A stretch of 64,000 nt of DNA from Aestuariispira ectoiniformans (GCF_025136295.1 NZ_CP062788.1:4109588-4173587), one strand, 5' to 3'; shown: positions 41,571 to 50,940, counted from the first letter of the stretch. Made by a program: numbers and translations. Notes: a model not told the origin generated them from the sequence alone.

Positions 41571-43361
41571 CTACTCACCGGCGTTCACAAACAAAGTTTC
41601 GAGCTCGACCATCGCGTTTTGGATCGAGGCTTCGGTGAGGCGTAGCTTTTCGATCTTAGGGCGCCACTCATCGTCGGCTTCGATGTAGGAAAGGACCGCT
41701 GCTGGAGTTGGGCGTGTGCCCTCGTGATCGAGCGCCAGTATGGCATAGTCTATGGTCGCAAGCATCTCCCATATGTCGTTGGACTTGTATTTGAAACGGT
41801 CGCGAACCCACGCGGCGGTAGGCGCGAACTTATAGCGTTCTATCCACTCATCCATTTCTGCGGCGGTGTCGCCCGGCGCGTTGCCTTCTCCAAATTTTCC
41901 GGTCGCCCGTTTGACCCAATTCTTCTCCGTGGCAATCTTGATGCCACCGGAATAGCGCATAGTGGGATTATAGGGGCCTGCGGCCTTCCTCAGGTAATTT
42001 TTGTCGAGCACGCGCTCTCCCATATGGCGACGCGCGAAATAAACTGCTTTTTGAAGTCTGAAGTTACCTATCGGCTGGCCGTTGTCTTCCTGGAACGCTC
42101 TAATGATAGCCCCAACAAGCACCGCTTCCTTGAATGACGTGTCGATAACTGTGTCCTGTGTGGTGGGAATTTGGATAACGTTTGCTTCTGATGTCACGGG
42201 AGCAGAGTGAGATGTATTCGCTCGCCGTTCGAAAATCTCATGCAACATCGCGGGAATAAGGGCTTGTGTGTCTTTAGCAGTCGCGGCCCTAATGGCACGC
42301 ACCTGTTCGACTTGAGCACATAGCTCTACAAATCGCCGCTGAACGTCAATATCGGGGACAGGAACGTGAATTTTCTCCGCCTTCTTGATCCCCAATGTCC
42401 GGTTCCGCCCGGCCCCACCGGGCGAGGCTTCACCAACCTTTTGTAGCCCTTCTGGAGTGAGAAGATAGAACCGCAGGAACTCCGCCAAGGCGAGTTCGTT
42501 CTTGGGAACGCAAGTCAAAAAGCGATGCGATCCGACGCGACCATGATCTTCAGCTCCAGGGACTGCGATTGCGCCCTCCCATGCGAACACGATGTTAAAA
42601 AGCAAATCACCTTTGTGAATTTCGAATAGGCGCTTGTTGCCCACATCGGCACCAGTAAGCGTTGGTTTGTGAAAAGTACCCTTGCCGAAAGAACGCACAC
42701 CTAGCTCTGGGTATTCCCCATCAAGAAGGACTTCGACGGGGCGCCGCACGAGCGGTGCTACTTCGGAAAGCGGTCGGTACTTTACACCGTCGATGATTTC
42801 TTGGAACGCGTTGAACAGCATAGCGTTGGCTTCGCGTTCGACCACCTCTAATTCGGCTTCTCGTTCCCTCAGTTTCGCTTGCACTTCGTCTAGCCTACAA
42901 ACAAGATCTCGCTGTTCATCGAGTGGTGGAATAGGTATTGAGACGTTGAGAAACGCTTGTGGCTTTAGTCTGTTTTGTCCACTCGTCCCGCGAGAAAGTT
43001 TGTCACATTGCTCCCAAAGCAAATGTGACTTGGTGAACCAATAGAAAAATCTAGGAAGCAACGCAGTTTGATCTATCACATAGAGAGGAAATTCCGGCGA
43101 AACAAAGCAACCGTGCAATTCCTTACTAACTACACTTACACTGCCATTTCGCGCCCAAATCTTATTGACGATAATATCGTCCTCCTTGAGCCGAGACAAA
43201 GCGCTGTAACGGGTTTCAGCACCTGTTATGGTATCACGCTCGTATGCTCCTGCTCCCCACAGACGGACCCCAACTTGTCGATACTTCTTCGTCGGCTCTA
43301 CTGGCTCTGAACGTTTAGCCAGACACGCTAACGAAGATAATTTCACTGTATTCCAGGCCAC
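41571..43361 (-). CDS. hsdS: type I restriction specificity subunit HsdS with extra C-terminal domain
   Basis: HsdS gives sequence specificity to the HsdR-HsdM complex. Residues 1-185 and 190-395 are two target-recognition halves, each ending in a coiled helix (IPIPPLDEQRDLVCRLDEVQ, then VPDIDVQRRFVELCAQVEQV). A typical HsdS would end near residue 410. Here about 185 more residues follow, containing IGNFRLQKAVYFARRHMG and AAGPYNPTMRYSGGIK, which resemble the start of DUF4065/Panacea-type domains known from antitoxins. The start is GTG 43361, sharing its first base with the hsdM stop (TAGTG). The fused domain sits directly before the HEPN gene, so it might control that protein. Confidence 0.85.
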   Translation of the reverse strand: MAWNTVKLSSLACLAKRSEPVEPTKKYRQVGVRLWGAGAYERDTITGAETRYSALSRLKEDDIIVNKIWARNGSVSVVSKELHGCFVSPEFPLYVIDQTALLPRFFYWFTKSHLLWEQCDKLSRGTSGQNRLKPQAFLNVSIPIPPLDEQRDLVCRLDEVQAKLREREAELEVVEREANAMLFNAFQEIIDGVKYRPLSEVAPLVRRPVEVLLDGEYPELGVRSFGKGTFHKPTLTGADVGNKRLFEIHKGDLLFNIVFAWEGAIAVPGAEDHGRVGSHRFLTCVPKNELALAEFLRFYLLTPEGLQKVGEASPGGAGRNRTLGIKKAEKIHVPVPDIDVQRRFVELCAQVEQVRAIRAATAKDTQALIPAMLHEIFERRANTSHSAPVTSEANVIQIPTTQDTVIDTSFKEAVLVGAIIRAFQEDNGQPIGNFRLQKAVYFARRHMGERVLDKNYLRKAAGPYNPTMRYSGGIKIATEKNWVKRATGKFGEGNAPGDTAAEMDEWIERYKFAPTAAWVRDRFKYKSNDIWEMLATIDYAILALDHEGTRPTPAAVLSYIEADDEWRPKIEKLRLTEASIQNAMVELETLFVNAGE

Positions 43362-44914
43362 TATGCCATCTCCGACAGAGTGCGCTTAATATCGTCCATG
43401 ATTGCAAGAATGCGTTGTTCCTTGGCATCAATGCTTTCGACGATTTCAAGTGGGGTGCGATGATCAACAGTGCCACCCGCATTAGGGTTCTTCAGGTCAA
43501 GATTGCAGTCAACAACACGCCCCGTTTCGTCGGTCTTGATGAGGTCCGGCCCGTGCACTTTCCACGCCTGTTCATTTTCCTCCCTAGTATACCACCAATT
43601 GAGGCAGGGCTTCAGTTCGTCAAAGGTCAACGGAACGGTTTTCGAATATTTCTTACGTCCTTCCGGTTTGGGCTGTTCGTAAAACCAGATATCATCGGTT
43701 ACCTTCGTCGTATCGAAGAAAATGATGTTCGCGGGAATATCCGTGTAGGGCGCAAAAACGCCTTCGGGCAGGCGAAGGACGGTGTGAAGATTGAATTCCT
43801 TCAGCAAGTCCGCCTTGATGCGTGCTGCGATACCACCACCAAACAACACGCCATGAGGGACAACGACGGCAGCGCGGCCTTTACCCCCTCGTTTTACACG
43901 CCGCATGATGAGTTGCAGGAACAGCAAGGCCGTTTCCGACGTACGCCGGTCTTCCGGGAAATTGTTCAGGATGCCGGTTTCTTCCTCCCCACCAAAGGGA
44001 GGGTTGGTCAGAATAACCTCTACACGGTCGGCTTCGCCAATTTCCGACAGGCGAATCTTCAACGAATTGTCCGGCGTTATTTTGGGCGCTTCCAACCCAT
44101 GCAGCAGGAGGTTCATCTGCACGAGAAGGAAGGGAAGTGGCTTTGCTTCGCCGCCATAAATGCTCGACGATTGGAGTATTTTGCGCTTTTCGACTGTATC
44201 GGCTTGTCTGGCCATATGCTCGTAGGCTTCGGTCAAGAATCCGCCAGTGCCGCAAGCCGGGTCGAGAACCGCCTCGCCAAGCTGCGGATTGGTCACCTCG
44301 ACCATGAAACGCACGATGGGACGTGGTGTATAGAACTCACCGGAATCCCCCGCCGCATCGCGCATTTCACGCAGCAGGGTTTCATAGAGCCGACCAAGTG
44401 TGTGAATTTCGTCTGAGGAATCGAAATGGATACCGTCAATGAGATTAATGACGTCACGCAGCAGGTAACCGCTTTCCATACGGTTTGACAGACCTCGGAA
44501 AACGGTTGCGATGACGTCTTTACGCCCGCGAGTGCCATTGTTGCCGCGAAGATTTCGTAGATAGGCGAACAGGCCCGGACCTTTGTTCCCATCCGGGCGG
44601 TCAGCCTCGTCCAAGGTCAGAAAATCGATTAGATCAGGACCGGTGATACCGCCTTCTTCGGCTGCCCAATCGCGCCAACGATAAGGCGCTTCGATGGCTC
44701 CGTGATATGTTTTACCCGCGACTTCCGCACGTTCTTCCTCAATATGCTCCATGTCGTCCAAGAATTTCAGGAACATAATCCAGGTGAGCATCGGCAGGCG
44801 GTCGAGATCGCCACTCAGTCCCTTGTCTTTACGCATAATTTTGCGCGCCGACTTGATTATACTGTCAAGGCGTTGGGCGGTCGTTTGTGGTTTCTTTTTT
44901 GGTTGGCGTGCCAA
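43361..44914 (-). CDS. hsdM: type I restriction-modification methyltransferase HsdM
   Basis: HsdM methylates adenine at N6 in the site chosen by HsdS. The 517-residue product has the N-terminal HsdM helical domain (LDRLPMLTWIMFLKFLDDME) and the methyltransferase motifs DPACGTGGFL (SAM binding) and NPPFGG (catalytic N-P-P-F). It also has the family phrase GEFYTPRPIVRFMV. The start is TTG 44914. It lies 15 bp downstream of hsdR and overlaps hsdS by one base, so R, M and S are one operon. Confidence 0.96.
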   Translation of the reverse strand: MARQPKKKPQTTAQRLDSIIKSARKIMRKDKGLSGDLDRLPMLTWIMFLKFLDDMEHIEEERAEVAGKTYHGAIEAPYRWRDWAAEEGGITGPDLIDFLTLDEADRPDGNKGPGLFAYLRNLRGNNGTRGRKDVIATVFRGLSNRMESGYLLRDVINLIDGIHFDSSDEIHTLGRLYETLLREMRDAAGDSGEFYTPRPIVRFMVEVTNPQLGEAVLDPACGTGGFLTEAYEHMARQADTVEKRKILQSSSIYGGEAKPLPFLLVQMNLLLHGLEAPKITPDNSLKIRLSEIGEADRVEVILTNPPFGGEEETGILNNFPEDRRTSETALLFLQLIMRRVKRGGKGRAAVVVPHGVLFGGGIAARIKADLLKEFNLHTVLRLPEGVFAPYTDIPANIIFFDTTKVTDDIWFYEQPKPEGRKKYSKTVPLTFDELKPCLNWWYTREENEQAWKVHGPDLIKTDETGRVVDCNLDLKNPNAGGTVDHRTPLEIVESIDAKEQRILAIMDDIKRTLSEMA

Positions 44915-44929
44915 GGCTATATCTCTTTC

Positions 44930-47308
44930 TTATGCACTATAAAGACGCTTCTGCAACTCGTTGACGGCTTCCCGCATGGCCTTGCCGCCGCCAAAGCGTG
45001 CAGCGATTTCCACGACGTTTCCCCAATCATTAAAAGGTGGAATTTCAAGCACGTCTGGCAGCTTGAATTGCGCGGTTCCATGGTCCGCATATTTCTCAAT
45101 GAGAGCATTGAGCACTTCGCGGGCCTTCTCTCCATGCTTCTCGAAGAAGGCCGACTCTTCGCGCTTCAACCTTTCAGCACGCTCACGCCGCGTGCGTAGG
45201 GGGGCGTTATAGGCGAGGTGGCAAAGCAGGTCAAAAGGATCGGCGTCGGGCTTGCCTACATCCACACCGAGTGTTTGCGTGTCAATGCCCTTGTCTTCAA
45301 GCTGTTCAATAATGTCGGCACGACGCGTAGGATCCAGCCAGTCATTCCTTAGTTCGGAAGCATTCGGATAGAGCGTACGCACCTTTTCGCCAGTATAGTC
45401 TGTCAGTTGGCGAACGATGAGCTGTTTGCCCTCGGAATCGAGTTCATAGACCAAATGGCCGATTATTTCGACGCTGCCGCCGTCATAATAGAACTTTCGT
45501 GGCAAGTCCGGTTCCGTGTCGTCAGATAGGCCGCCATCCAGATCGTCTATTGCGGTCGTATCGGTATCGCCAGGGGTGTCGGTCTCTTCGGTGATTTCCG
45601 TTTCGTCGACAACATCACCGTCTTCGTCGATAACCTGTTCACGCTCCCCAACCGGATCACCATCAAAGGCCGGATCGGCAAATTTTTCTGTGGCGGTGCC
45701 AGTATAATCGATGATGTTAAAAGCCAGCTTGCCGTAGTCGGGGCGCAGGCGTGTTCCGCGCCCGATTATCTGCTTGAATTCTGGCATTGAGCCAACGACC
45801 CGCGCCAGTACTACATTCTTGCATGTGGGAGCATCGACACCCGTCGTCAGCATTTGTGAGGTTGTTAGGATGACGGGCGTAGACTTTTCAATATCCTGAA
45901 ATTTGGCACGGTGCGCAGAACCGATGTCTCCTTCGTCGGAAGTTACGCGGCATACATAGTCGGGGTATTGTTTCACTAGGTCCGAGTTGATACGCGCGAG
46001 CGCATTACGCATCTCAAGGGCATGTTCTTGATTGACACAGAAGACGATGGTTTTCGCAAAACGATCTGTTTGCTTAAGGAAGGTTGTCAAATGCGCCGCA
46101 AACGCTTCGGTTCTAGCCCGCAGGGCAACGACGCGTTCGAAATCTCGGGTCCCATACTGAGCGTCTGGTATTTCGCGTCCGTAGCGGTCGAGTTCCCCTT
46201 GAGATGGCCGCCAACCCACCGCATCGAAATCTGAAATCACACGGTGCACGCGGTAGGGTGCTAAAAAGCCATCGGCGATGCCTTGGGCAAGACTATATTC
46301 GTAGACCGGATCACCGAAGTAGTTGTAGGTGTCGGCATTGTCCTCGCGCCTTGGCGTGGCCGTCATGCCAATCTGATAGGCCGGTTCGAACCATTCCAGA
46401 ATTTCTCGCCAATTGCTGTCGTCGCGCGCACTACCACGGTGACATTCATCGACAATAATGAGGTCAAAAAAGTCCTTCGCATATTCTTTGAAGAGGCCAT
46501 CGCGGGACTCGTCACCTGCAATAGCCTGGTAGATTGCGAAATAGATATCGCGACCCTTGCTGATTTCACCGCCGGAAATTTTGAAGCGGGCATCACCAAA
46601 GGCGCTAAAGTCTTTGTCTTTAGGATCGTCCACCAGAACATTTCGGTCCGCTAAGAAAAGAATTTTTGGCTTTCGGTTTTTGCCCTTTGGGTTCCAACCG
46701 CCGTTCCATAGCTTCCAGCAGATTTGAAACGCAACAGCCGTTTTGCCTGCACCGGTACAAAGGGTTAGCAAAACGCGCCTGCGTTGCTGAAGGATCGACT
46801 GGACCGCACGATTAACCGCAATTTCCTGGTAGTAGCGAAGCGGTTTGTCCTTGTCGGGAAAGGTCGGAGAAAGGAGGTGTTCTTTGATATCGTTGTCTAA
46901 GTTTTCGGATTGGGAAAGACGCCCCCAAAGCTCTTCAGGCGATGGAAAAGTGGTTAGGTCGCGTTCAATACCGGTGGTGTAGTCGACCTCGATAATTTCC
47001 CGGCCATTGGTAGCATAGGCGAATTTCAGACCAAGAATCTCCGCGTATTCCTTAGCCTGCTGTAGGCCATTTGCAGCGTGTTTGTATTTGGATTTCGCTT
47101 CAACCACCGCAATGGGGAAGTCTGACCGATAGCGCAGTATGAAGTCGGCGCGCTTTTGTCGTCCCCGACGCGCTTTCCCACCCACGAACACGATTCGTCC
47201 ATCGGTAAAGGACCGTTGCTCGTTGATTGCGTACGGCGGATTATCCCATCCAGCTTCAACGAGCTTCGGTATCACCTCTTTTCGACATGTATCTGCCTCA
47301 GTATCCAA
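44930..47308 (-). CDS. hsdR: type I restriction endonuclease subunit HsdR
   Basis: HsdR translocates and cuts unmodified DNA. The 792-residue product is of the shorter EcoEI/EcoAI-like class. It has a PD-(D/E)XK nuclease (ADFILRYRSDFPIAVVEAKS), a superfamily 2 helicase with CTGAGKT, VDECHRG, MTATPRR and GRGTRLRPD, and the C-terminal EcoEI_R_C domain (EIPPFNDWGNVVEIAARFGG). An acidic linker rich in Asp/Glu/Thr runs near residues 560-600. The start is TTG 47308 behind a GGGGGGAG ribosome binding site. It heads the six-gene operon that also contains the HEPN, HNH and DUF4145 genes. Confidence 0.96.
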   Translation of the reverse strand: MDTEADTCRKEVIPKLVEAGWDNPPYAINEQRSFTDGRIVFVGGKARRGRQKRADFILRYRSDFPIAVVEAKSKYKHAANGLQQAKEYAEILGLKFAYATNGREIIEVDYTTGIERDLTTFPSPEELWGRLSQSENLDNDIKEHLLSPTFPDKDKPLRYYQEIAVNRAVQSILQQRRRVLLTLCTGAGKTAVAFQICWKLWNGGWNPKGKNRKPKILFLADRNVLVDDPKDKDFSAFGDARFKISGGEISKGRDIYFAIYQAIAGDESRDGLFKEYAKDFFDLIIVDECHRGSARDDSNWREILEWFEPAYQIGMTATPRREDNADTYNYFGDPVYEYSLAQGIADGFLAPYRVHRVISDFDAVGWRPSQGELDRYGREIPDAQYGTRDFERVVALRARTEAFAAHLTTFLKQTDRFAKTIVFCVNQEHALEMRNALARINSDLVKQYPDYVCRVTSDEGDIGSAHRAKFQDIEKSTPVILTTSQMLTTGVDAPTCKNVVLARVVGSMPEFKQIIGRGTRLRPDYGKLAFNIIDYTGTATEKFADPAFDGDPVGEREQVIDEDGDVVDETEITEETDTPGDTDTTAIDDLDGGLSDDTEPDLPRKFYYDGGSVEIIGHLVYELDSEGKQLIVRQLTDYTGEKVRTLYPNASELRNDWLDPTRRADIIEQLEDKGIDTQTLGVDVGKPDADPFDLLCHLAYNAPLRTRRERAERLKREESAFFEKHGEKAREVLNALIEKYADHGTAQFKLPDVLEIPPFNDWGNVVEIAARFGGGKAMREAVNELQKRLYSA

Positions 47309-47806
47309 GAAAACTCCCCCCCTAATGCCGCGCTTCTAACGCGATCAACTAATTCAACTTTCGCCAAGTACTTCGCGTCTCTTCTAACAATCTCTAGCAG
47401 CCAGCTCGACATGGTTCCAAGGAAACCTCAGATCGTCATCGAAGTTCGAAGGTCAGGCTTCCGCATTTCGACCACTTCGTACATTCATCGTCACGCCACA
47501 AGATTTCCATAAGCACAACCTACTCCTCTGCCGTATTGGAGCAGGACGGCTTTATAGTCAACCGCTTCGGGCGATGCATCACCAGTTGACAGCCTCGCAC
47601 AATGGTCGCGGCTCTATCAACGTGAAAACACACAAGCCAGAACAGTCTGAAGACGGCAACACACCAGCCGATACGTGGCCAGTCGAACGATACGCCAATA
47701 GCGGCTCAACGGAAGTAAATGATATCAATTTTGACGAATTTGCGAACCAGCACCAGTAACTGTGACATGCGACATTGTTGGAAATGGCGATAGTTACGCC
47801 CCTACT
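47309..47806. other. gap upstream of hsdR
   Basis: About 500 bp lie between hsdR and the XRE gene, both on the minus strand. It should contain the promoter of the six-gene operon. Only a short plus-strand frame (47574-47759, polar and unlike known proteins) is open, and it has no good ribosome binding site. No gene is called. Confidence 0.35.
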
Positions 47807-48067
47807 CTATGTCCGCTGAAACCGAACTCCAGCTCCACCACCATTTTCCGGAAAAAACTCTATTCCTGCGTCGATCATAGCCTGCGCAAGCGCTACAAGG
47901 TTGTTGTGAACCGGGGTCCGTGTTCCACGTTCAAAATCCGCTACAGTTGAACGGCCGACATGAGCCTTTTCCGCCAGTTCTGTCTGCGACCACCCAAGCA
48001 GTCCGCGTCCTGCTCTACATAAAGCTGGCGAGAAAAATTGACTAATCTCATACAAATTGTTTGACAT
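47807..48067 (-). CDS. XRE-family transcriptional regulator
   Basis: The 86-residue protein is a single Cro/C1-type helix-turn-helix: ALCRAGRGLLGWSQTELAEK, AHVGRSTVADFERGTRTP, then VALAQAMIDAGIEFFPEN, a C-terminal phrase common in small XRE proteins of alphaproteobacteria. It is divergent from the PD-(D/E)XK protein gene. An inverted repeat, AATGTC-T-GACATT at 48087-48099, and a related TTGACATAAT next to its own start codon are candidate operators, so it probably represses both itself and the divergent gene. Confidence 0.88.
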   Translation of the reverse strand: MSNNLYEISQFFSPALCRAGRGLLGWSQTELAEKAHVGRSTVADFERGTRTPVHNNLVALAQAMIDAGIEFFPENGGGAGVRFQRT

Positions 48068-48086
48068 AATTCATTCCTTCATACAT

Positions 48087-48099
48087 AATGTCTGACATT
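48087..48099. promoter_or_regulatory. candidate XRE operator between divergent genes
   Basis: AATGTC and GACATT form a perfect 6-bp inverted repeat around a central T. A similar half (TTTGACATAAT) lies at about 48060-48070, overlapping the XRE start codon. Two related sites in a short divergent region are typical of autoregulated XRE genes. Confidence 0.5.
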
Positions 48100-48126
48100 A
48101 GCCATTCTGCTTAAGGAGAGCAACCC

Positions 48127-48828
48127 ATGAACCAAGAAGTCACCCTCCCCGATACCGTCACCAATTTCATTGCCCATGCGATCGAAGGCGCGTTGGACAA
48201 GACTTTCGAACCGGATCCTCTCTACGGGCCGGAATATTCCGGGCTGCAGAGCGTGCTGGCCTCGATGCAGAAACGCCATGGCCATGTTGTGAACCTCTGC
48301 ATCTGTGAAGCCGTAAGTCTCAGCAGGTTCCACACCGTCCTCGAGACCGGCGATTTCTATGTCACCAACGCCGCAGATCGGATTGCCGAACAGTCTCTGT
48401 TCGACGGGAACGCCCTGCCCGATCTGACTTACGGCGCGGAACCGACACGTCGTATCCGCCTGGACCTTGCAGTGATCGATCACCGCACAAATACCGTGAC
48501 CGCCTACGAGATCAAACGCGGCAACGGTATGCTCGATGCAGGCAAACGCCGTCAGGTGATGCGCGACATGCTCTGTGCCCGCATGCTGATCAAGAGCTTC
48601 GCCGCACAGCAGGGCTATAAGGTCGAAGCCGGAGATGCAAAAACGATCTTCTATTATGGCAAACGCTGCCTGCCCGAAGACTTCGCCCTGACCGGTTCGC
48701 AGTTGGACGAGCATTTCAGTTTCCCGGTGACTGCCCTGGTCGATGCCGGTACCGATCACTTCCGAGACAGCATCAAAGACGCGATCCCGCGCCTGACCGA
48801 GACGGCCCTGTTCAGCCAGGTCGCCTGA
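48127..48828 (+). CDS. PD-(D/E)XK nuclease-like protein
   Basis: The 233-residue protein has the core of a PD-(D/E)XK fold: RRIRLDLAVID (catalytic Asp in LDLAV), a turn, then VTAYEIKRGNG, where E-x-K lies on the next strand, followed by the helix AGKRRQVMRDML. It has no signal peptide. Such small nuclease-like proteins occur in restriction, repair and mobile-element loci; the substrate is unknown. Its ATG at 48127 has AAGGAGAG upstream. It is divergent from the XRE gene and is followed by an AAA+ ATPase gene 130 bp away on the same strand. Confidence 0.7.
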   Translation: MNQEVTLPDTVTNFIAHAIEGALDKTFEPDPLYGPEYSGLQSVLASMQKRHGHVVNLCICEAVSLSRFHTVLETGDFYVTNAADRIAEQSLFDGNALPDLTYGAEPTRRIRLDLAVIDHRTNTVTAYEIKRGNGMLDAGKRRQVMRDMLCARMLIKSFAAQQGYKVEAGDAKTIFYYGKRCLPEDFALTGSQLDEHFSFPVTALVDAGTDHFRDSIKDAIPRLTETALFSQVA

Positions 48829-48898
48829 ACCAATATCGCGTCTTTGCCGCTGGCGGGATACCCGCCCCTAACTCCCTAACACAATTCGCGCGCCTTTG

Positions 48899-48921
48899 GT
48901 GGCCGCAGAGCCTGCGGCCAC
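48899..48921. repeat. 10-bp-stem hairpin upstream of the AAA+ gene
   Basis: GTGGCCGCAG and CTGCGGCCAC pair perfectly around a three-base AGC loop. There is no T-run, so it is not a standard terminator. It lies between the nuclease-like gene and the AAA+ gene and might shape mRNA stability or translation. Confidence 0.55.
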
Positions 48922-48958
48922 TGACGCTCCCTCTATGTCTAATTCCCCGAGGATCGCC

Positions 48959-50425
48959 ATGAGTGACGATTGCCCGACACGCGACATTCCGACCCTGATG
49001 TGGTGGCGCCGCCTGCCGATGCGGCAACTAGCGGGGCAATGCTCCACCCTGCGATCGACCGTGGTCGAGGCAAGCCGGACCCATCTGCCGCCGCACCTCT
49101 TGTCGCAAGCCATGGCCGACGAGGCTGATCATCTGCCACTCGTCGCCTGCTGGTTACTGCCCACCAGTGTGGATCGGGACCTCATCGGCAGCTGGCTGCT
49201 GCTGGGAGCCTTGCTGGACGACAAACTCAGCGGCGAGGCTCTGGTCCAGCTGCTCTGGCAAGAGGCGATGTTTGTCCGGCGCGACCAGGCCAATGAACAA
49301 GATCGCAATGAGACGCTTAACGGCGTGTTGTTTCTGGCCGCGCAGTGGAGCCTTAAATATCCCGTGTCTTTGACCTGCAACCTGCTCGACACGCGTTTTC
49401 ATCTGGCGGTGATCGGAGACGCTATGCAGGTCTATGCCACATTCGACGCCGGAGAGGAAAGCGATCCCTGGGCAAAGCCCAAACAGGGGCTGTCCCGCTT
49501 CGCAACACAAGAAACCGAGACCGGTGAAATCGATTTCACCGGACCTGAACTGCAGGTCATTCAAGGTCGCCAGGACACCAAGGACGATCCGGCCCTGCGG
49601 GTCCGATATAAATCCCTCTGGCATGCCCTGCCGCTGGCGGGCGGCCAGTTCAGTCCTGACCGGATCGAGACGGCGTTGACGAATGAGTTTCCCTGGATGC
49701 AGGAGGCGATCAAGCAGATCGCCGACGATCTACGGCTGATGCATTTTGCCGGAAGGCCCTGGTTGCATTTCCGGCCATTGCTACTGGTCGGACCGCCCGG
49801 GGTCGGCAAGACCCGTCTTGCCCACCGATTGGCCCGGATGGCCGGAACCGGTTTCGCCGAAGTCAATGCCGGTGGCGCCAGTGACAACCGCATGCTGGCC
49901 GGAACTGCCCGGGGCTGGTCTTCCGCCCAGCCTTCCCTGCCGCTAATCACCATCAGCCGATGCGGCACCGCCAACCCGGTGATCGTCGTCGACGAGATCG
50001 ACAAGGCCGTCTCCGGTGGCCACAACGGCGACCTCCGCGCGACACTGCTCTCCCTATTGGAGCCCGAGACGGCCCGGAGCTGGTTCGACGAATGCTTACT
50101 AGCTAGTTGCGATCTCAGTCAGGTTTCCTGGCTGCTGACTGCGAATAGCCTCGACGGCATTCCGGCTCCTTTGCTTTCGCGGCTTCGTATCGTGAAGGTG
50201 GGCCACCCGGAGGCGGAACATTTCGAGGCGCTGATCCAGGGTATCCAGCAGGATCTGGCCGCCGAGCTGGACCTGCCGCTTTCCCTGCTGCCGGAATTGG
50301 ACGAGCGGGCTGAAGAGCGGCTCCGCGAGCGTTTCGCAAAGGGCCTCAGCGCCCGCAAACTCCGGGCCGCCGTCGAGAGTGCGATTGCCGCCGTGACCCC
50401 GCTCGCAAGGCCGCCGGTTCACTGA
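48959..50425 (+). CDS. Lon-like AAA+ ATPase
   Basis: From ATG 48959 (GAGGATCG just upstream), the product is 488 residues. The N-terminal 270 residues match no family I know. The AAA+ module has Walker A LLVGPPGVGKTRLAHRLA, a GGASDNRMLAGTARGW pore-loop-like segment as in Lon, Walker B VIVVDEIDKA, sensor 1 WLLTANSLDGIPAPLLSRLR and a C-terminal helical lid ending GLSARKLRAAVESAI. There is no Lon protease domain. A small acidic protein gene follows 75 bp later, and a decayed copy of both genes lies at 57770-58540, which indicates they move or duplicate as a unit. The role is unknown. Confidence 0.8.
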   Translation: MSDDCPTRDIPTLMWWRRLPMRQLAGQCSTLRSTVVEASRTHLPPHLLSQAMADEADHLPLVACWLLPTSVDRDLIGSWLLLGALLDDKLSGEALVQLLWQEAMFVRRDQANEQDRNETLNGVLFLAAQWSLKYPVSLTCNLLDTRFHLAVIGDAMQVYATFDAGEESDPWAKPKQGLSRFATQETETGEIDFTGPELQVIQGRQDTKDDPALRVRYKSLWHALPLAGGQFSPDRIETALTNEFPWMQEAIKQIADDLRLMHFAGRPWLHFRPLLLVGPPGVGKTRLAHRLARMAGTGFAEVNAGGASDNRMLAGTARGWSSAQPSLPLITISRCGTANPVIVVDEIDKAVSGGHNGDLRATLLSLLEPETARSWFDECLLASCDLSQVSWLLTANSLDGIPAPLLSRLRIVKVGHPEAEHFEALIQGIQQDLAAELDLPLSLLPELDERAEERLRERFAKGLSARKLRAAVESAIAAVTPLARPPVH

Positions 50426-50500
50426 GGACAAGCACAAACGCCGGAAAACAAGTCGACCGCGCTGCCCGCAGGCCCCAAACAAAGAAAGGATGCAGCGATC

Positions 50501-50764
50501 ATGCAGGATAACGATACCCAGACCGTCCCTGTGCCCAGGCTCCTGATCGAACTCAGGGATGGGTCGATCTCCAGGATCATCGCGGACCAGCCGATTGCCA
50601 CCCTCACCATCGACCCGGCCGGTTCGGCCGATCACCCGCAGGCTCTCGGATTTGTCGCCGCCGGGGCCGACGAGATCTTCTCGCGGCAGGATTTCGACCG
50701 GTTGCTGCGGAACCGGTTCGACCGCGTCCTCGACCTTCTCAACGACCCACCGCCGCCGGACTGA
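50501..50764 (+). CDS. small acidic protein, copy 1
   Basis: The 87-residue protein begins MQDNDTQTVPVPRLLIELRD and ends RNRFDRVLDLLNDPPPPD. A homologous copy starts at 58268, about 70% identical by eye, and conserves VPRLLIELR-G, DQP, LTIDPAGSA, GADEI-SR-DFDRLLR and the proline-rich end. The ATG follows AAAGAAAGGA. I recognise no family. It lies just after the AAA+ gene and may be its partner or substrate adaptor. Confidence 0.7.
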   Translation: MQDNDTQTVPVPRLLIELRDGSISRIIADQPIATLTIDPAGSADHPQALGFVAAGADEIFSRQDFDRLLRNRFDRVLDLLNDPPPPD

Positions 50765-50940
50765 GGCAATACAGCGCTCATTTTCCGAAGGCGGGAGACA
50801 GCAGACAGGAATAGTCAAATTTTCTTAATTCTCCTTGCCCCAATCTCACCCTGCCTTAAGACAGAAACGCTCGGCAAACGGGTTCAAATAATGTCGATGG
50901 CCTGAGCCTAAGATCCCGCATTACACAGAGGCAATTCGAC

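Noticed and set aside
43415-44416. 333-codon plus-strand frame inside hsdM
   Set aside because: It is antisense to conserved hsdM motifs and has no recognisable domain.
38583-47308. BREX or DISARM
   Set aside because: No PglZ, BrxC, DrmA/B or similar core genes; hsdR, hsdM and hsdS are ordinary type I subunits.
47574-47759. 61-codon plus-strand frame in the gap upstream of hsdR
   Set aside because: It is polar, has no good ribosome binding site and matches nothing I know.
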